Shown: positions 47,979-58,857 of the stretch, in pieces
How the letters are laid out: each line of letters begins with the position of its first letter
How positions within the stretch are numbered: position 1 is the first letter of the stretch
Source of the DNA: Verrucomicrobiota bacterium
Lineage (GTDB): Bacteria > Verrucomicrobiota > Verrucomicrobiia > Limisphaerales > J093
DNA: 64,000 bases
Assembly (NCBI GenBank): GCA_027493615.1
Contig: JAOSKK010000003.1
Location: forward strand, 89,740-153,739
Reading direction: 5' to 3'
Program-made: the position numbers and the translations under genes
The notes under the pieces: model-generated
What the model was told of the DNA's origin: nothing
Seen by the model: the letters and a program-made list of their open reading frames with translations, nothing else
The model's database searches: none

Positions 47979-50123
47979 TCACTCCGGCTTTGCGATGAAC
48001 CCGTGGTATAGCCCCAGGTAGTACGGCAACAGAAACACCGTGCCACTGGCCAACTCCCGGCCGTCCCCACCGTAGTCCAGCCGCCACGGATCCGTGTTCC
48101 AATGCCCAAAATGCCGCTCCTCTACCGGCAACACCCGCCCCGTGACCCGTCCCGCCCGACGCATCTGCTCGGCTGAGGCCAGGTCGGCCGCTTGCTGGGG
48201 ACGGAGCGGCACGAGATCGAGCCGGTGGCTGTTCCGGTGCGGCCAGTTCACCCGGTCCAGCGGGAACCCGCGCAAGGTCGCCAGCGCTTCCTCGTGCCAC
48301 CCCGCCCACGGATCGACCGCGACGCTCCCGAAGGCGTTGTGATAGGTCTGGCCCAGCCCGTGCGCCGCAAATGCGAAGTTGAAGAACGGATTCATCTCGG
48401 GCTGCTCCAGGGCCCAGTAAGCGTAGAAGGCAAACCGCCAGTGCTCGCGCCAGACCGGGTCCTTCGTGTACCGCAGCAGATTGTAGAAACACATGAAGGC
48501 CATCTCGTCGTCAGACTGGTTCCCGGACCCCACCCCCATCTGCACCTTCGGGTTCATGACATTGGCCCCGTACCCGTGTCTCGTAATCAGCTCGCGCGCC
48601 GCCTCGCCGTACTTCACGTCACCGGTCACATGCTCCGCCACGGCGAGGTACGAGAGGATGCTCAAGGAGTTGAGCCCGCGTTCCACCCACCAGTCGGGAT
48701 CGTCGTTCAAGGCCTGGGGCCCGAAAACCGCCCAGCGCGTCGGCCGGCCATCGTGATCCACAAGGCAGTACTCATGCGCCAGCAAGTGGTCCGTCAACTC
48801 CCGCACCACGGCCTGCACGCGCTCGCGTTCCTCCGCGGTGCCCGCCACCAGATCGAAGTACGCCGCGTAGAAAAAGTAGTGGCCATCCAACTCGTCCGAA
48901 CTCGTGTCGCTCTTCCAATACCAGCGACCGTCCGCGCTCCGGGGCCATCGCGGCTCGTAGGCCTTCCAGCGCCGATCCGACTCCTGCTGCCGCCGGTCTG
49001 CTTCGAGTCGCCCGACGTTCGGATCAGGCCATTCGACCGGTCGAATCGTCCGCGCCACATAACCCCGCGGAGGACTGTGCGCCCCCCTGCGTCACCTCCT
49101 GCAGAAACCGCAGTGCCTCAAAGACCTGTTCCGCCCGCCGCCGATACTCCGGCCGGCCAGTCGCGCCGTACGCGAAGCACTCCCCCGCCCCATACATCGC
49201 CGTCCACAGCCCGTCATTGTCGCTGTCCGAATAGCGGATCTGACTGCGATCGCCTGGCGCCCCAAGTCCTACCTCTGACGTATACCCGAACGGTGTCCGT
49301 TTGATGTAACGCTCGATCTCGTCCTCGTAATGCGCCGCCTTCTGCGCCAACGTCATCGGCCGGCGCTCGATCGCCCCCAAACCTCCGTCCGTGGCAAACC
49401 ACGCCCTCCCTTCGCGATCCACGGCGACCCCCGCACGTCGTTCCCCGGCAACCAGCGCCGCCCTTCGCGATACGCCCAGTCCCGCCCGTCAAAACGCACC
49501 GCGCCCCGCCGCGTCCCGAACCACACTTCACCGCCCGGCGCGGTCGCCACCCCCCGTGAAGTCCGCATACGGTAATCCCTCGCGTCCCGTGTAGAACGTC
49601 CACGCGGCTCCTCGTCGACACGCCACGCCCGACGGCAAAGCCACCCACCACACTCCCGCCTCGTCCAACGCCACACCCAGCACCGCCCCCGCCGCCCAGT
49701 CCCGACCGTATTCGTCGGCCACCAACACCCGCTCCCAACGTCCGGAGTCGTGGCCCGCCCACAACCCGTCGCTCGTCGCCGCCAACATCAGACCTCCCGC
49801 GCCACGCGCGCTCTGAGACACCTCCCGCCCTGCCAGGCCCTCCACGGCGCGCGCCATTCCCAAGGGGCTTCCTCGGATAGCCGCTCGACCCGCCCCTCCC
49901 GCACTTCATACCAAGCCTGCCCGTCGGTGGCACGGACCCTCCCGTCCTCACCACACACCACCCGCGTGAATCCCCCCGGCGCCAAGCCGTCCGGCAACGC
50001 CAGGCGAATCGCCACTTCTTGGCGGAATGCCTGGGGCGCCATGGGCACCGCCGCCACGGCCAGTGGGCCGAGGACCAACAACAAGCCAAACACCCCGCGC
50101 CACAGTGCCAGTCCGATCTTCAT
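47979..50123 (-). CDS. secreted protein: regulator-type beta-propeller plus helical-barrel domain
   Basis: About 715 residues built from five frames, broken near 49860, 49550 (C6 run), 49428 (C5) and 49083 (C6). Signal peptide MKIGLALWRGVFGLLLVLGPL. Residues 30-250 are two-component-regulator-type propeller strands: VWWVALPSGVACRRGAAW, DGLWAGHDSGRWER, VWFGTRRGAVRFDGRDW and AWFATDGGLGAI. The rest, from EIERYIKRTPFGYTSE, is an alpha/alpha-barrel region (DNDGLWTAMYGAGECFAYGA, ELDGHYFFYAAYFD), as in glycoside-hydrolase-type barrels. There is no kinase domain. No catalytic pair can be named with confidence. Likely an exported glycan-active enzyme. Confidence 0.7.
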
Positions 50124-50562
50124 CGCCGCATCATCCGGGGCCGCCCACCGGTGTGCAAGCCGGCGCTGCTTCCATGAACCGCTCCGTGAGGGCGCCGGGC
50201 CTTCAATCTGTAGCCCGGGTCCCCAGACCCCGCGGGGGAGGCTTCATCGCCCCCCACCAGACCCACGAGACCCACGTCCCATCCCCAATCCCCGATGTTC
50301 GTCATCGGTGGAGGGAATTCCGTCCTGGATTCTCCGCCGATTACGAACATCAGGGATTGGGCTGAGGGAGGCGCTTCATGGACCTGGGGGCCGAACGCGA
50401 GCGCATCCCGGAGGGATGCCAAACGCCCGCCCAGGACGTCCGCTCCGCGCGAGCGTAGGCCGGCGGGGTCTTGAGACGGGCCCGTTCCCCCGGCACGGGG
50501 GTCGTGGCGACCATTGGGGGCCACTGCGGCCATCAAGTCGACGCTTGCCAACCCGGGGTTCC
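50124..50562. other. intergenic with a family C palindrome, no gene seen
   Basis: About 440 bases between the divergent secreted-protein and oxidoreductase genes. Apart from the palindrome at 50281-50362 the frames here are GC-rich shadows. Promoters for both neighbours must lie here; none is convincing by eye. Confidence 0.5.
50281..50362. repeat. dispersed inverted repeat, family C, two-armed copy
   Basis: Left arm atccccaatccccgatgttc and right arm gaacatcagggattggg are near-complementary over about 30 bases (with cgtcatcggtggag opposite tctccgccgatta). The right arm matches 43903-43940. It is in the intergenic region between divergent genes. Confidence 0.8.
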
Positions 50563-50571
50563 GATGCCACG

Positions 50572-53500
50572 ATGGGGACGGTGAAAGCAGCTCCGCGATT
50601 CACTCAAGCCTCTGGAATCGAAGTCTTTACCGGGAACGAGCTCCTGGTCAAAGGGTGTCTTGAGACGGAAGGAGGGACCCACCTCTGGACCGGCTATCCG
50701 GGTTCACCCGTCGCCGGATTCTTCGACACCGCCCAGGACATCCAGGAGCTCCTCCGCGACCACGGGATCCGCGCCACCATGGCCAACAACGAGGCCCTCG
50801 CAGCCGCCATGGTTAACGGCTCCCAGATGCATGGCCTCCGCGCCATCACTGTCCAGAAAAGCGTCGGCGTCCACGTCGCCGCCGACGCCCTCGCCCTCGG
50901 CAACCTCGTCGGCGCCCACCCCGAAGGCGGCGCGGTCATCGTCCTTGGCGATGACCCTTGGAGCGACTCGACGCAAGTCCCGGCCGACTCGCGTTTCCTG
51001 GCCAGGCACCTGATGATGCCGGTGCTTGAACCCAGTGACCCGCAGGAGCTCAAGGACTGGATCAACCTCGCCTTCAGGCTGTCCCGCGAGAGCGAGTTGT
51101 ACATCGGCTACCTGGTGACCACCAACCAGGCGGATGGAGGCGGCTCCGTCGTCGTCCGCCCCAATCAGTTTCCGCTCATCAGCACCGACAACCGCATCAC
51201 GCTCGACACCGAACGCATCGATTTCGAGCGCAATGTACTCCTGCCGCCGCGCACCTGGCGCAAGGAACAGCAGCTCCATGAACGCTTCGAGCGCCTCTGG
51301 GCCAGTGCCCGCCGCCACGGTGCCAACCGCGTCCTCCCCGTCGCCCCGACCGCCAGCGAGACCAACGCCCTCGCCCGCCTGGGCTTTGTCACCTCCGCCG
51401 CCGCCTACTGTTACCTCCGCCACGCCCTCGCCGAACTCGGCCTCGACGGTCACTTCCCCATCCTCAAGGTCGGCGTGACCTACCCGCTCGACCCCGTCCT
51501 CATCACCGAGTTCGCCGTCGGCCTCCGCAGCCTTTACGTGGTCGAAGAACGCCGCGGCTTCCTCGAACAACAGGTCGTCGAAATCCTCCAACGCGCCCGA
51601 CAGAACGCCGATCATGAGTCGCGCCCCCTGCCGGCCGAGGTCTGGGGCAAGCAGTTCCCCCACGGTCTGCCCGGCATTCCCGAAACGCGCGGCCTGAATC
51701 CCAGCAAGCTCATCCAGCGCCTGGGCAACCTCTTCCTCCAACTCCCCGAGTTCGAAGGCCGGCTGGACAGCACCCGCGTCCGCCGCGAACTCGACCTGCT
51801 CGCCGAGATCAAGGCCTTCGACGCTCGCATCGCCCCCGCGCACCCCGACGTTCTGTCCTGGTTGCCCGCACCGCGACTCGGCCAGCGTGTTGTTGGAGAT
51901 CAAACGGCAGTTCCGCGACCTCCGTTACATGCAGCGCGTCCATGGCACCGGGCCGGTGGACCTCGTGTTCCACGGCGACACCGGCTGCTACACGATGCTC
52001 ATGTTCGAGCCGACCAAGGACCTCATGCACAACTACTCGGGCATGGGGCTCGGCGGCGGCACCGGCGCCGGCATCGATCCCTTCATCCGCAACAAACAGG
52101 TCGTATTCATGGGGGACTCGACCTTCTTTCACAGCGGCCAGATCGCCATCTCCAACTCGCTCAAGAACGGCCAGGACCTCACCTACATCATCCTCGACAA
52201 CAAGACCACCGCCATGACCGGCCACCAGACGACGCCGGCCCTGGACGAAGGCCTGTTGGGCGAGAAGACCTTCGCCCAGAGCATCGACGCCATCATCGCG
52301 GGCATCACGGATCAGTCCCACTCCGGCGCCACCGTCGTCCGCATCAACCCCGCCGAGGTGTCGAGCTACCGTCAACTCCTCGAGAAGACCATCCTCCAGG
52401 ACGGCGTGAAGATCGTCGTCGCTGACAAGGAATGCGGCATCACCTTCCACCGCCGGGCCCTCCGCCAGGAGCGGCGCACGCTCCGCGCCCAGGGCTTCCT
52501 CCCCGTCAAACGCCACATCAACATCACCCCCGAGGTCTGCGAGAACTGCCTCGAATGCACCCGGGCCACCGGTTGCCCCGGCCTGACCCTCGAGAACACT
52601 CCCTACGGCCAGAAGGTCGGCATCGACCTCTCGTGGTGTGTGGCCGACGGCGCCTGCACGCGGTTTGACCTGGCGACCCCCAACGACGGCCCGCGCGTCA
52701 AGGCCTGCCCCCTCCTTCGAGGAGGTTGTCATCACCCGCAACCAGCGTTCCCCCTCACCGCTCGATCGCCTCGATTTCGCCAGCCTCCCCGTCCCCGAAC
52801 CGGCCCGACCCGAGCGCGCCTGGCACGGCTACCTCGCCGGTGTCGGCGGCATGGGCATCGGCACCGCGACCGCCGTGCTCGTTCTGGCGGGCAACCGCCA
52901 GGGTTACCAGGTGCAGTACTGCGACAAGAAAGGCCTCGCCATCCGCAACGGCGGCGTCTATTCGATGGTCACCTTCGCACCCCCGGGGGCGCCGTTCGTC
53001 TCGAACATCATCCCCTACGGCAAGGCCGATCTCCTCCTCGGCGTGGATGTCCTCGAGGCCGCCCGTGCGCTGGATCCTTCCACCAATCAGCGCGTCGGCA
53101 GCCGCGCACGTACCGCCGTCGTCGTCAACACCCACAAAACCCCCACCATCCTCACCCTCCTCGGCAAAGACGACTTCGAGGTCCAACGCCTCGAGGACCT
53201 GCTGCGCGAGCGCACCCGTTCCGAGGCCTACTTCAGCGCCGACGTCTCGAAATGCTCCGAGGCCTATTTCGGCACCCAACTCTACGCCAACATCATGATG
53301 CTCGGCGCCGCCTTCCAGCGCGGCCTCCTCCCCCCTCAGCCTCGCCAGCCTCGAATGGGCCATCCATTCCGGCCTGGGCGCCGCCGCCGGCGACAACCGC
53401 AAGGCCTTCAACCTCGGCCGCTTCCTCGCGCACGACCCCGACGCCGTCCAACGCCCCGTCACCGGCTTCCGCGAACCGGATACCTACGCCGGCGTCCTTG

Positions 53501-54252
53501 CCGACAAGGAGGACATCCTCCGGCGAACCGGCCGCCGCGGCCCCAACCTCGCGCAGGAATATCGGGCGCTGGTCGAGGCTTCTGTCGCCCAGCTTCCGCC
53601 CCAGGACGATCTCCGCCGCGACTTCGCCCGGCGCGTCTACGACCTGATCCAATACGAAGATCTCGCCTACGCCCGCCGCTACGTCGACCTCGTCCTCCAG
53701 GTCGCCGCCGCCGACCGTCCCGACGCCCACTTCGCCGCCACCCGCGCCCTCGTGTGGAACCTCCACAAGGTCATGGCCATCAAGGACGAGATCTACGTCG
53801 CCCACCTCCTGACGAGCGAAGAGAAGCGACGGCGCGACCAGGCACGCTACCAGTTGGATCCGACCCGCGGCGACCGCATCACCTACCGGCACCTCAACCG
53901 CCCCCAGTTCACGCTCTTCGGCCGCGACTTCGCCTGGGACATGAAGACCCGCGACTGGATGCTGGAGATCCTCAAACGCCAGCGCTGGCTCCGCCGTTGG
54001 CTCCCGGACTGGCACCGCCGCGAGCGGGAGTTCCGTGAGTGGTTCATCGCCCTGGTCCCGCGGTTCCTGGCCGTCGCCGACGACCCCGCCGCCTACCCGA
54101 CGTTCGTCAACCTCTTCTCCCTCCCGGAGGCCGTGACCGGTTACCGCGAGATCCGTTACCCCAAGATGGACGCCGCCCGTCGTCAGGCCGACGTCTGGTT
54201 GGACGAACTGGTCCGCGCGCCCCGATCCGAACCCGTTCTGGCCCGGGCTTAA
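50572..54252 (+). CDS. fused indolepyruvate ferredoxin oxidoreductase (IorA-IorB type)
   Basis: About 1,225 residues when frame changes near 51870, 52710 (C5) and 53332 (C6) are bridged. Order: a pyrimidine domain (EGGTHLWTGYPGSPVAGFFD, TMANNEALAAAMVNG), the TPP-binding domain (GDSTFFHSGQIAISNSL with DNKTTAMTGHQ), a [4Fe-4S] ferredoxin part (VCENCLECTRATGCPG, later CVADGAC), then the gamma/IorB half (YLAGVGGMGIGTATAVL, KGLAIRNGGVYS) and a C-terminal DUF6537-like region ending LARA. This matches the long single-chain enzymes of about 1,150-1,200 residues rather than split archaeal IorA/IorB. It oxidises aryl pyruvates to aryl-acyl-CoA with ferredoxin. A GTG-free ATG start at 50572 (or 50563). 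The kinase gene follows 35 bases later. Confidence 0.85.
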
Positions 54253-54287
54253 ACGCCACAAACGGCCCCCGGGCCTGTCTCCCCGTT

Positions 54288-57200
54288 ATGGGTCGGCCGC
54301 CCCCCATCTCCTCCCCCCAACGAAGCCGCCCGATTGGCAGCGCTCGAGGAATACGGCATCCTCGACACCCCGCGCGAACTCGCCTTCGACGACCTCGCCC
54401 GCCTGGCCGCCCGCACCTGCGGCGTCCCGATCGCCCTCATCAGCTTCGTCGCGGCCGACCGGGTCTGGCTCAAGGCCCACCTCGGGGTTACGACCACTGA
54501 GATCCCGCGGTCGGATTCCCTCTGTGCCCAGGCCATCCTGTCGCCGCACCGGTTCCATATCAGTGATCTCTCCGCCGATCCGCGCTACGCGCGACACCCC
54601 GCGGTCACCGGCCCCGAACACCTCCGGTTTTACGCCGGCGCCCCCCTCATCGCCCCGGGCGGCTTCGCCGTGGGCGTCCTGTGCGTCCTTGATCACGAGC
54701 CCCGCACCCTGACCGCCGACCAACTCGAAGCCCTCGAAACCATCGCCCGCCAGGTCATCACCCAACTCGAACTGCGCCGCAACCTGCGCCGCCTCGAACG
54801 CAGCCTCGCCGGCCACGAACGCACCGAGGCCGCGTTGCGCCGCGCCGAGGCCCGGTACCGCAGCATCTTCGAGAACGTCGCCGAAGGCATCTTCCAAACC
54901 ACGGCCGAGGGCCAGTACCTGGCGGCCAACCCCATGCTCGCCCGGATCTACGGCTACGACTCGCCCGCCGAACTCCAGACCGCCGTCCGCAACATCCGAG
55001 GTCAGCTCTACGTCGACCCCGAACGTCGCGCCGAGTTCACCCGCCTCATGCGCGAGCACGGCGAGGTCCACCACTTCGAATCCCAGATCCGTCGCAAGGA
55101 CGGCACCGTTATCTGGATCTCCGAAAACGCCCGCTCCGTCACTGACGCCGACGGCCGCTTCCTCTATTACGAGGGCACGGTCGAGGACATCTCCGACCGC
55201 CGCCAGGCCGAGGAGGCCCTCCGCAATTCCGAACTCCTCTACCACTCCCTCGTCGACGCCCTCCCCCAAAACATCTTCCGCAAGGACACCGAAGGCCGCT
55301 TCACGTTCGTCAACCAGCTCTTCTGCCAGACCCTCAAACGCCCCGCTCCCGCCATCCTCGGCCAGACCGACGCGGCGTTCTTTCCCCCGAACTCGCCGCC
55401 AAGTACCGCGCCGATGATCAATGGGTCATGTCGCGCCAGCAAACCCTCGAAAAGACCGAGGAACACGTCAAACCCGACGGCACCAAGCTCTACGTCCACG
55501 TCATCAAGACTCCCCTCCGCGACAGCGCCGGTCACGTCATCGGCGTCCAGGGCATCTTCTGGGATGAAACCGAGCGCCACCGCATTGAGGCCGACCTCGA
55601 ATATGAACGCGATCTCCTCCGCGCCCTGCTCGACCACATCCCCGACGCCGTCTACTTCAAGGACCTCCGCTCGAAGTTCATCCGCGCCAGCCGCGCCCTC
55701 GCCCGCCGGTTCGGCCTGAACAACCCCGAGAAGATCGCAGGCAAGACCGACTTCGACTTCTTCACCGCCGAACACGCCCAGCCGGCCTTTGAGGACGAGC
55801 AACGCATCATCGCCACCGGCCTTTCCATCGCCGATGTCACCGAAAAGGAGACCTGGCCCGACGGCCGCGTCACCTGGGTGCGCACCTCCAAGGTCCCCTT
55901 GCGCGATCGCTCCGGCCGCATCATCGGCACCTTCGGCATCTCCAAGGACGTCACCGACCTCATCCGTGCCGAGCAGGAACTCGAACAGGCCCGCGACGCC
56001 GCCCTCGACGTCGCCCGGCTCAAGGCGGAAATCCTGGCCAACATGAGCCATGAAATCCGCACCCCGATGAACGCCATCATCGGCACCACCGACCTCCTCC
56101 GTCGGTCCCCCTCACCCCCGAGCAGCGCGAGTTCGCCGACCAGATCCACCACGGCGCCGAAACCCTCCTCAGCATCATCAACGGCATCCTCGACTTGTCC
56201 CGCCTCGAATCAGGTCACCTCACCCTCGAACACATCGAGTTCGACCTCCGCGACACCATCGAGAGCGCCGTCGAACTGCTCGCCGAAACCGCCCACCTCA
56301 AGGGTCTCGACCTCGTCTGCTGGATCGAACCCGAGGCCCCTCCGCTCGTCCGCGGTGACCCCGTCCGCCTCCGCCAGGTCCTCAACAACCTCGTCGGCAA
56401 CGCCATCAAGTTCACCCGCCGCGGCGAGGTCAACGTCCGCGTCGGCATCGCCGCCACCACCGGCACCGAAATCGCCCTTCGTTTCGAAGTCCAGGACACC
56501 GGTGCCGGCATCGCCCCCAAGGACCGCGAGCGCATCTTCGAACCTTTCCGTCAGGCCGATGGCTCGACCACGCGCCAGCACGGTGGCACCGGCCTGGGCC
56601 TGGCCATCGCCCGCCAGCTCGTCGGCCTCATGGGCGGCCAACTCCAGGTCGCCAGCGAACTCAACGTCGGCTCCACGTTCTCCTTCACCGTCTCCTTCGA
56701 GCTGCCACCCGGCCCCCCGCCCCGCCGTCCGCCGAGTCCGCCACCCCCGTTGCTGGGGCTGCGCGCGCTCGTCGTCGACGACCATGCCGGCAGCCGCCGT
56801 GTCCTCCTCCAAGCCCTCCGCCGCTGGGGCGTGGTCGCCGATGAATCCGAAGACGCGGAGGACGCGCTGCGACGCCTCCGCGACGCGTTCGCCCAAGGCC
56901 AGCCCTTCGAAGTCGTGCTGATGGACTTCTCCCTCAACGAGGTCACCGGCCTCGAACTCGCCACCGCCATCAAAGGAATGCCCGGCATTCCTCCGCCGCG
57001 CGTCCTCCTGCTCACATCCCTCAGCACCTGGCTGGATGCTGAAGCCATGCAATCCCACGGCATCGCCGCTTGCCTGCTCAAGCCCCCCGCCAGACCCGCC
57101 TCTTCGCCAGCCTCGTCAACGTCCGCACGGCCAACCCCTCCATCACCCGCGCCCCCTGTCTCCCTCCCACCCCCGCCTCACCTACCGACCGCGCCTTACG

Positions 57201-57977
57201 GGTCCTCATCGCCGAAGACAACGAGTTCAACCGCCGCCTCGCCCTGCGTCAGCTCGCCAGCCTCGGTCACCAGGCCCGTACCGCCGCTCACGGCAACGAA
57301 GTGCTCAAGCTCCTGGAACAGGAGCCCGCTGACGTGTTGCTCCTCGATTGCCAGATGCCCGAGCTCGATGGCTATCAAACCGCCCGCGCCATCCGCCAAC
57401 GCGAAGCCGCCGCCGCCCACCCCGACCGACGCCCCCTGCACATCATCGCCCTCACCGCCAATGCCCTCCCTGGACAGCGCGAGAAATGCCTCGCCGCTGG
57501 CATGGATGACTTCCTCACCAAACCCGTCCGCGTCGCCGACCTCGAGGCCGCCCTGCGCCGGGCGCACCAAGCCCTCGCCGGCCCGTTGGCGCCAGGCCAG
57601 GAACCCGCGTCCCCCCTCGAACCCGCCCTGGACCCAACCGTGATTCAGGCGCTGGCGGGCGACCCCGAAGGTCGGCAAGAATTGGGCGAGTTGTTCCTCG
57701 CCACCGTCCACTCCCAACTGGACCGGCTGGTCACGGCAGCCCGCAAAGGCGATGCCGCCGACCTGCAGGCCGCAGCTCATAGCATCAAGGGCAGCGCTGT
57801 CAACTTCGGCGCACGCCGCCTCGGCCGCCTGGCCGCCGAACTCGAAGGCCACGCCAAGCTCCGTCAGCTTGACACCGCCCCCAGCAAGCCCAGGAACTCC
57901 AGGCCGAACTCGAGCGCGTCCGGGCCGCCTGGGCCGAACTTCCCCCGCCACCTCGCCCCCACCCTGACGCGGGCTAA
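54288..57977 (+). CDS. hybrid histidine kinase: GAF-PAS-PAS-PAS-HisKA-HATPase-REC-REC-Hpt
   Basis: About 1,230 residues; frame changes near 54311 (C6), 55388 (C5), 56105, 57085 and 57885 are bridged. GAF at 15-165 ([20 protein letters not shown]), PAS domains ([55 protein letters not shown]), HisKA with the phospho-His in [12 protein letters not shown], HATPase with [21 protein letters not shown] and [13 protein letters not shown]. Receiver 1 (LVVDDHAGS, Asp in LLMDFSLN-like MDFSL) and receiver 2 ([22 protein letters not shown]) precede an Hpt domain ([13 protein letters not shown]). Corrected end [10 protein letters not shown] to PDAG and TAA at 57975-57977. No membrane segment, so a cytoplasmic sensor. 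No separate response regulator adjacent. Confidence 0.85.
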
Positions 57978-58000
57978 CCCCGTCGCATCGCCAACTCCCT

Positions 58001-58111
58001 ACGCACAGCGGCGGTCAACCGCGCGCACCCCATACGCTTCGCGACCTCGCAAGCAATGGGCCGCCGCGGAACGTTTGGAGTGCGCGGTCTTCCAGCAGCG
58101 CTTTTCGTTAC
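58001..58111. repeat. dispersed palindromic repeat, family A, copy 2
   Basis: Contains acgtttggagtgcgcggtct, tccagcagcgcttttcgtta, and an opening arm acgcacagcggcggtcaacc. It lies between the kinase stop and the convergent peroxiredoxin gene and matches the copies at 29811 and 63607. Confidence 0.8.
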
Positions 58112-58139
58112 CGTACGCTTTGCGATCGCCCCGGGCCGG

Positions 58140-58618
58140 TCACCCCAGACCCTGCAGCGTCGCCTTGATCGCCTCGAAGTTGGGCAGGTCCTTCGGCGTC
58201 GGCGTCTGCTCGCTGTAACGCACCACCCCCTGCTTGTCCACGACGAAGGCCGCGCGCGCCGCCGTCGAACCGAATCCCAGCAGGTCCGGCAACAGCACTC
58301 CGTACGCCGCCGCCGTCTGCTTGTTCAAGTCGCTGGCCAGTTTCACCGTGATCTTCTCCTTCTGCGCCCACGCCTCCTGCGCGAACGGGCTGTCCACGCT
58401 GATGGCGATGACGTCGGCACCCAGTTGCGCATAGGCATTGAGCCCGTTCGAGATGTCGCACATCTCCGCCGTGCACACACTGGTGAAGGCCAGCGGAAAA
58501 AGAGCAGCACCGTGTGCTTCTTGCCCAGGTTGTCGCTGAGCTTGACGTCCGTCACCCCCGTGGCGGACTTGGATTTGAGGGTGAAATCCGGGGCTTTCGT
58601 ACCGACAGGAATAGGCAT
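58140..58618 (-). CDS. peroxiredoxin (AhpC/TSA redoxin family)
   Basis: About 158 residues: MPIPVGTKAPDFTL opens a thioredoxin fold, and VLLFFPLAFTSVCTAEMC has the peroxidatic Cys49 in its expected block (T-x-x-C). A second Cys54 is near. The frame is lost in a T5 run near 58495: adding one T restores FFPLAFTSVC. It then reads VIAISVDSPFAQEAW and ARAAFVVDKQGVVRYSE. It reduces peroxides in the cytoplasm. No thioredoxin or reductase gene adjacent. Convergent with the kinase, separated by the family A repeat. Confidence 0.85.
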
Positions 58619-58857
58619 GATCTTGATCTCAGGTTGCTGTGTTGGCTGACAGACCGAACGTGCGGGTTAGCTATAGCGCCCTCTCCCGCCCTGTCAAACC
58701 CCGAACGCCGGCCCACTCCGGCTCCCGCCGGCCACGACACCCCCGCCCATCTCCCCCTTTGACTTGCGCCGCCGTTTTGGCCACTTTCCCGCTCACGCGC
58801 CGCCAAACCGCCGTTGGTCTCACCCGATTCCCAGCCGGTTCGGCGCCTCTTGAGCCC

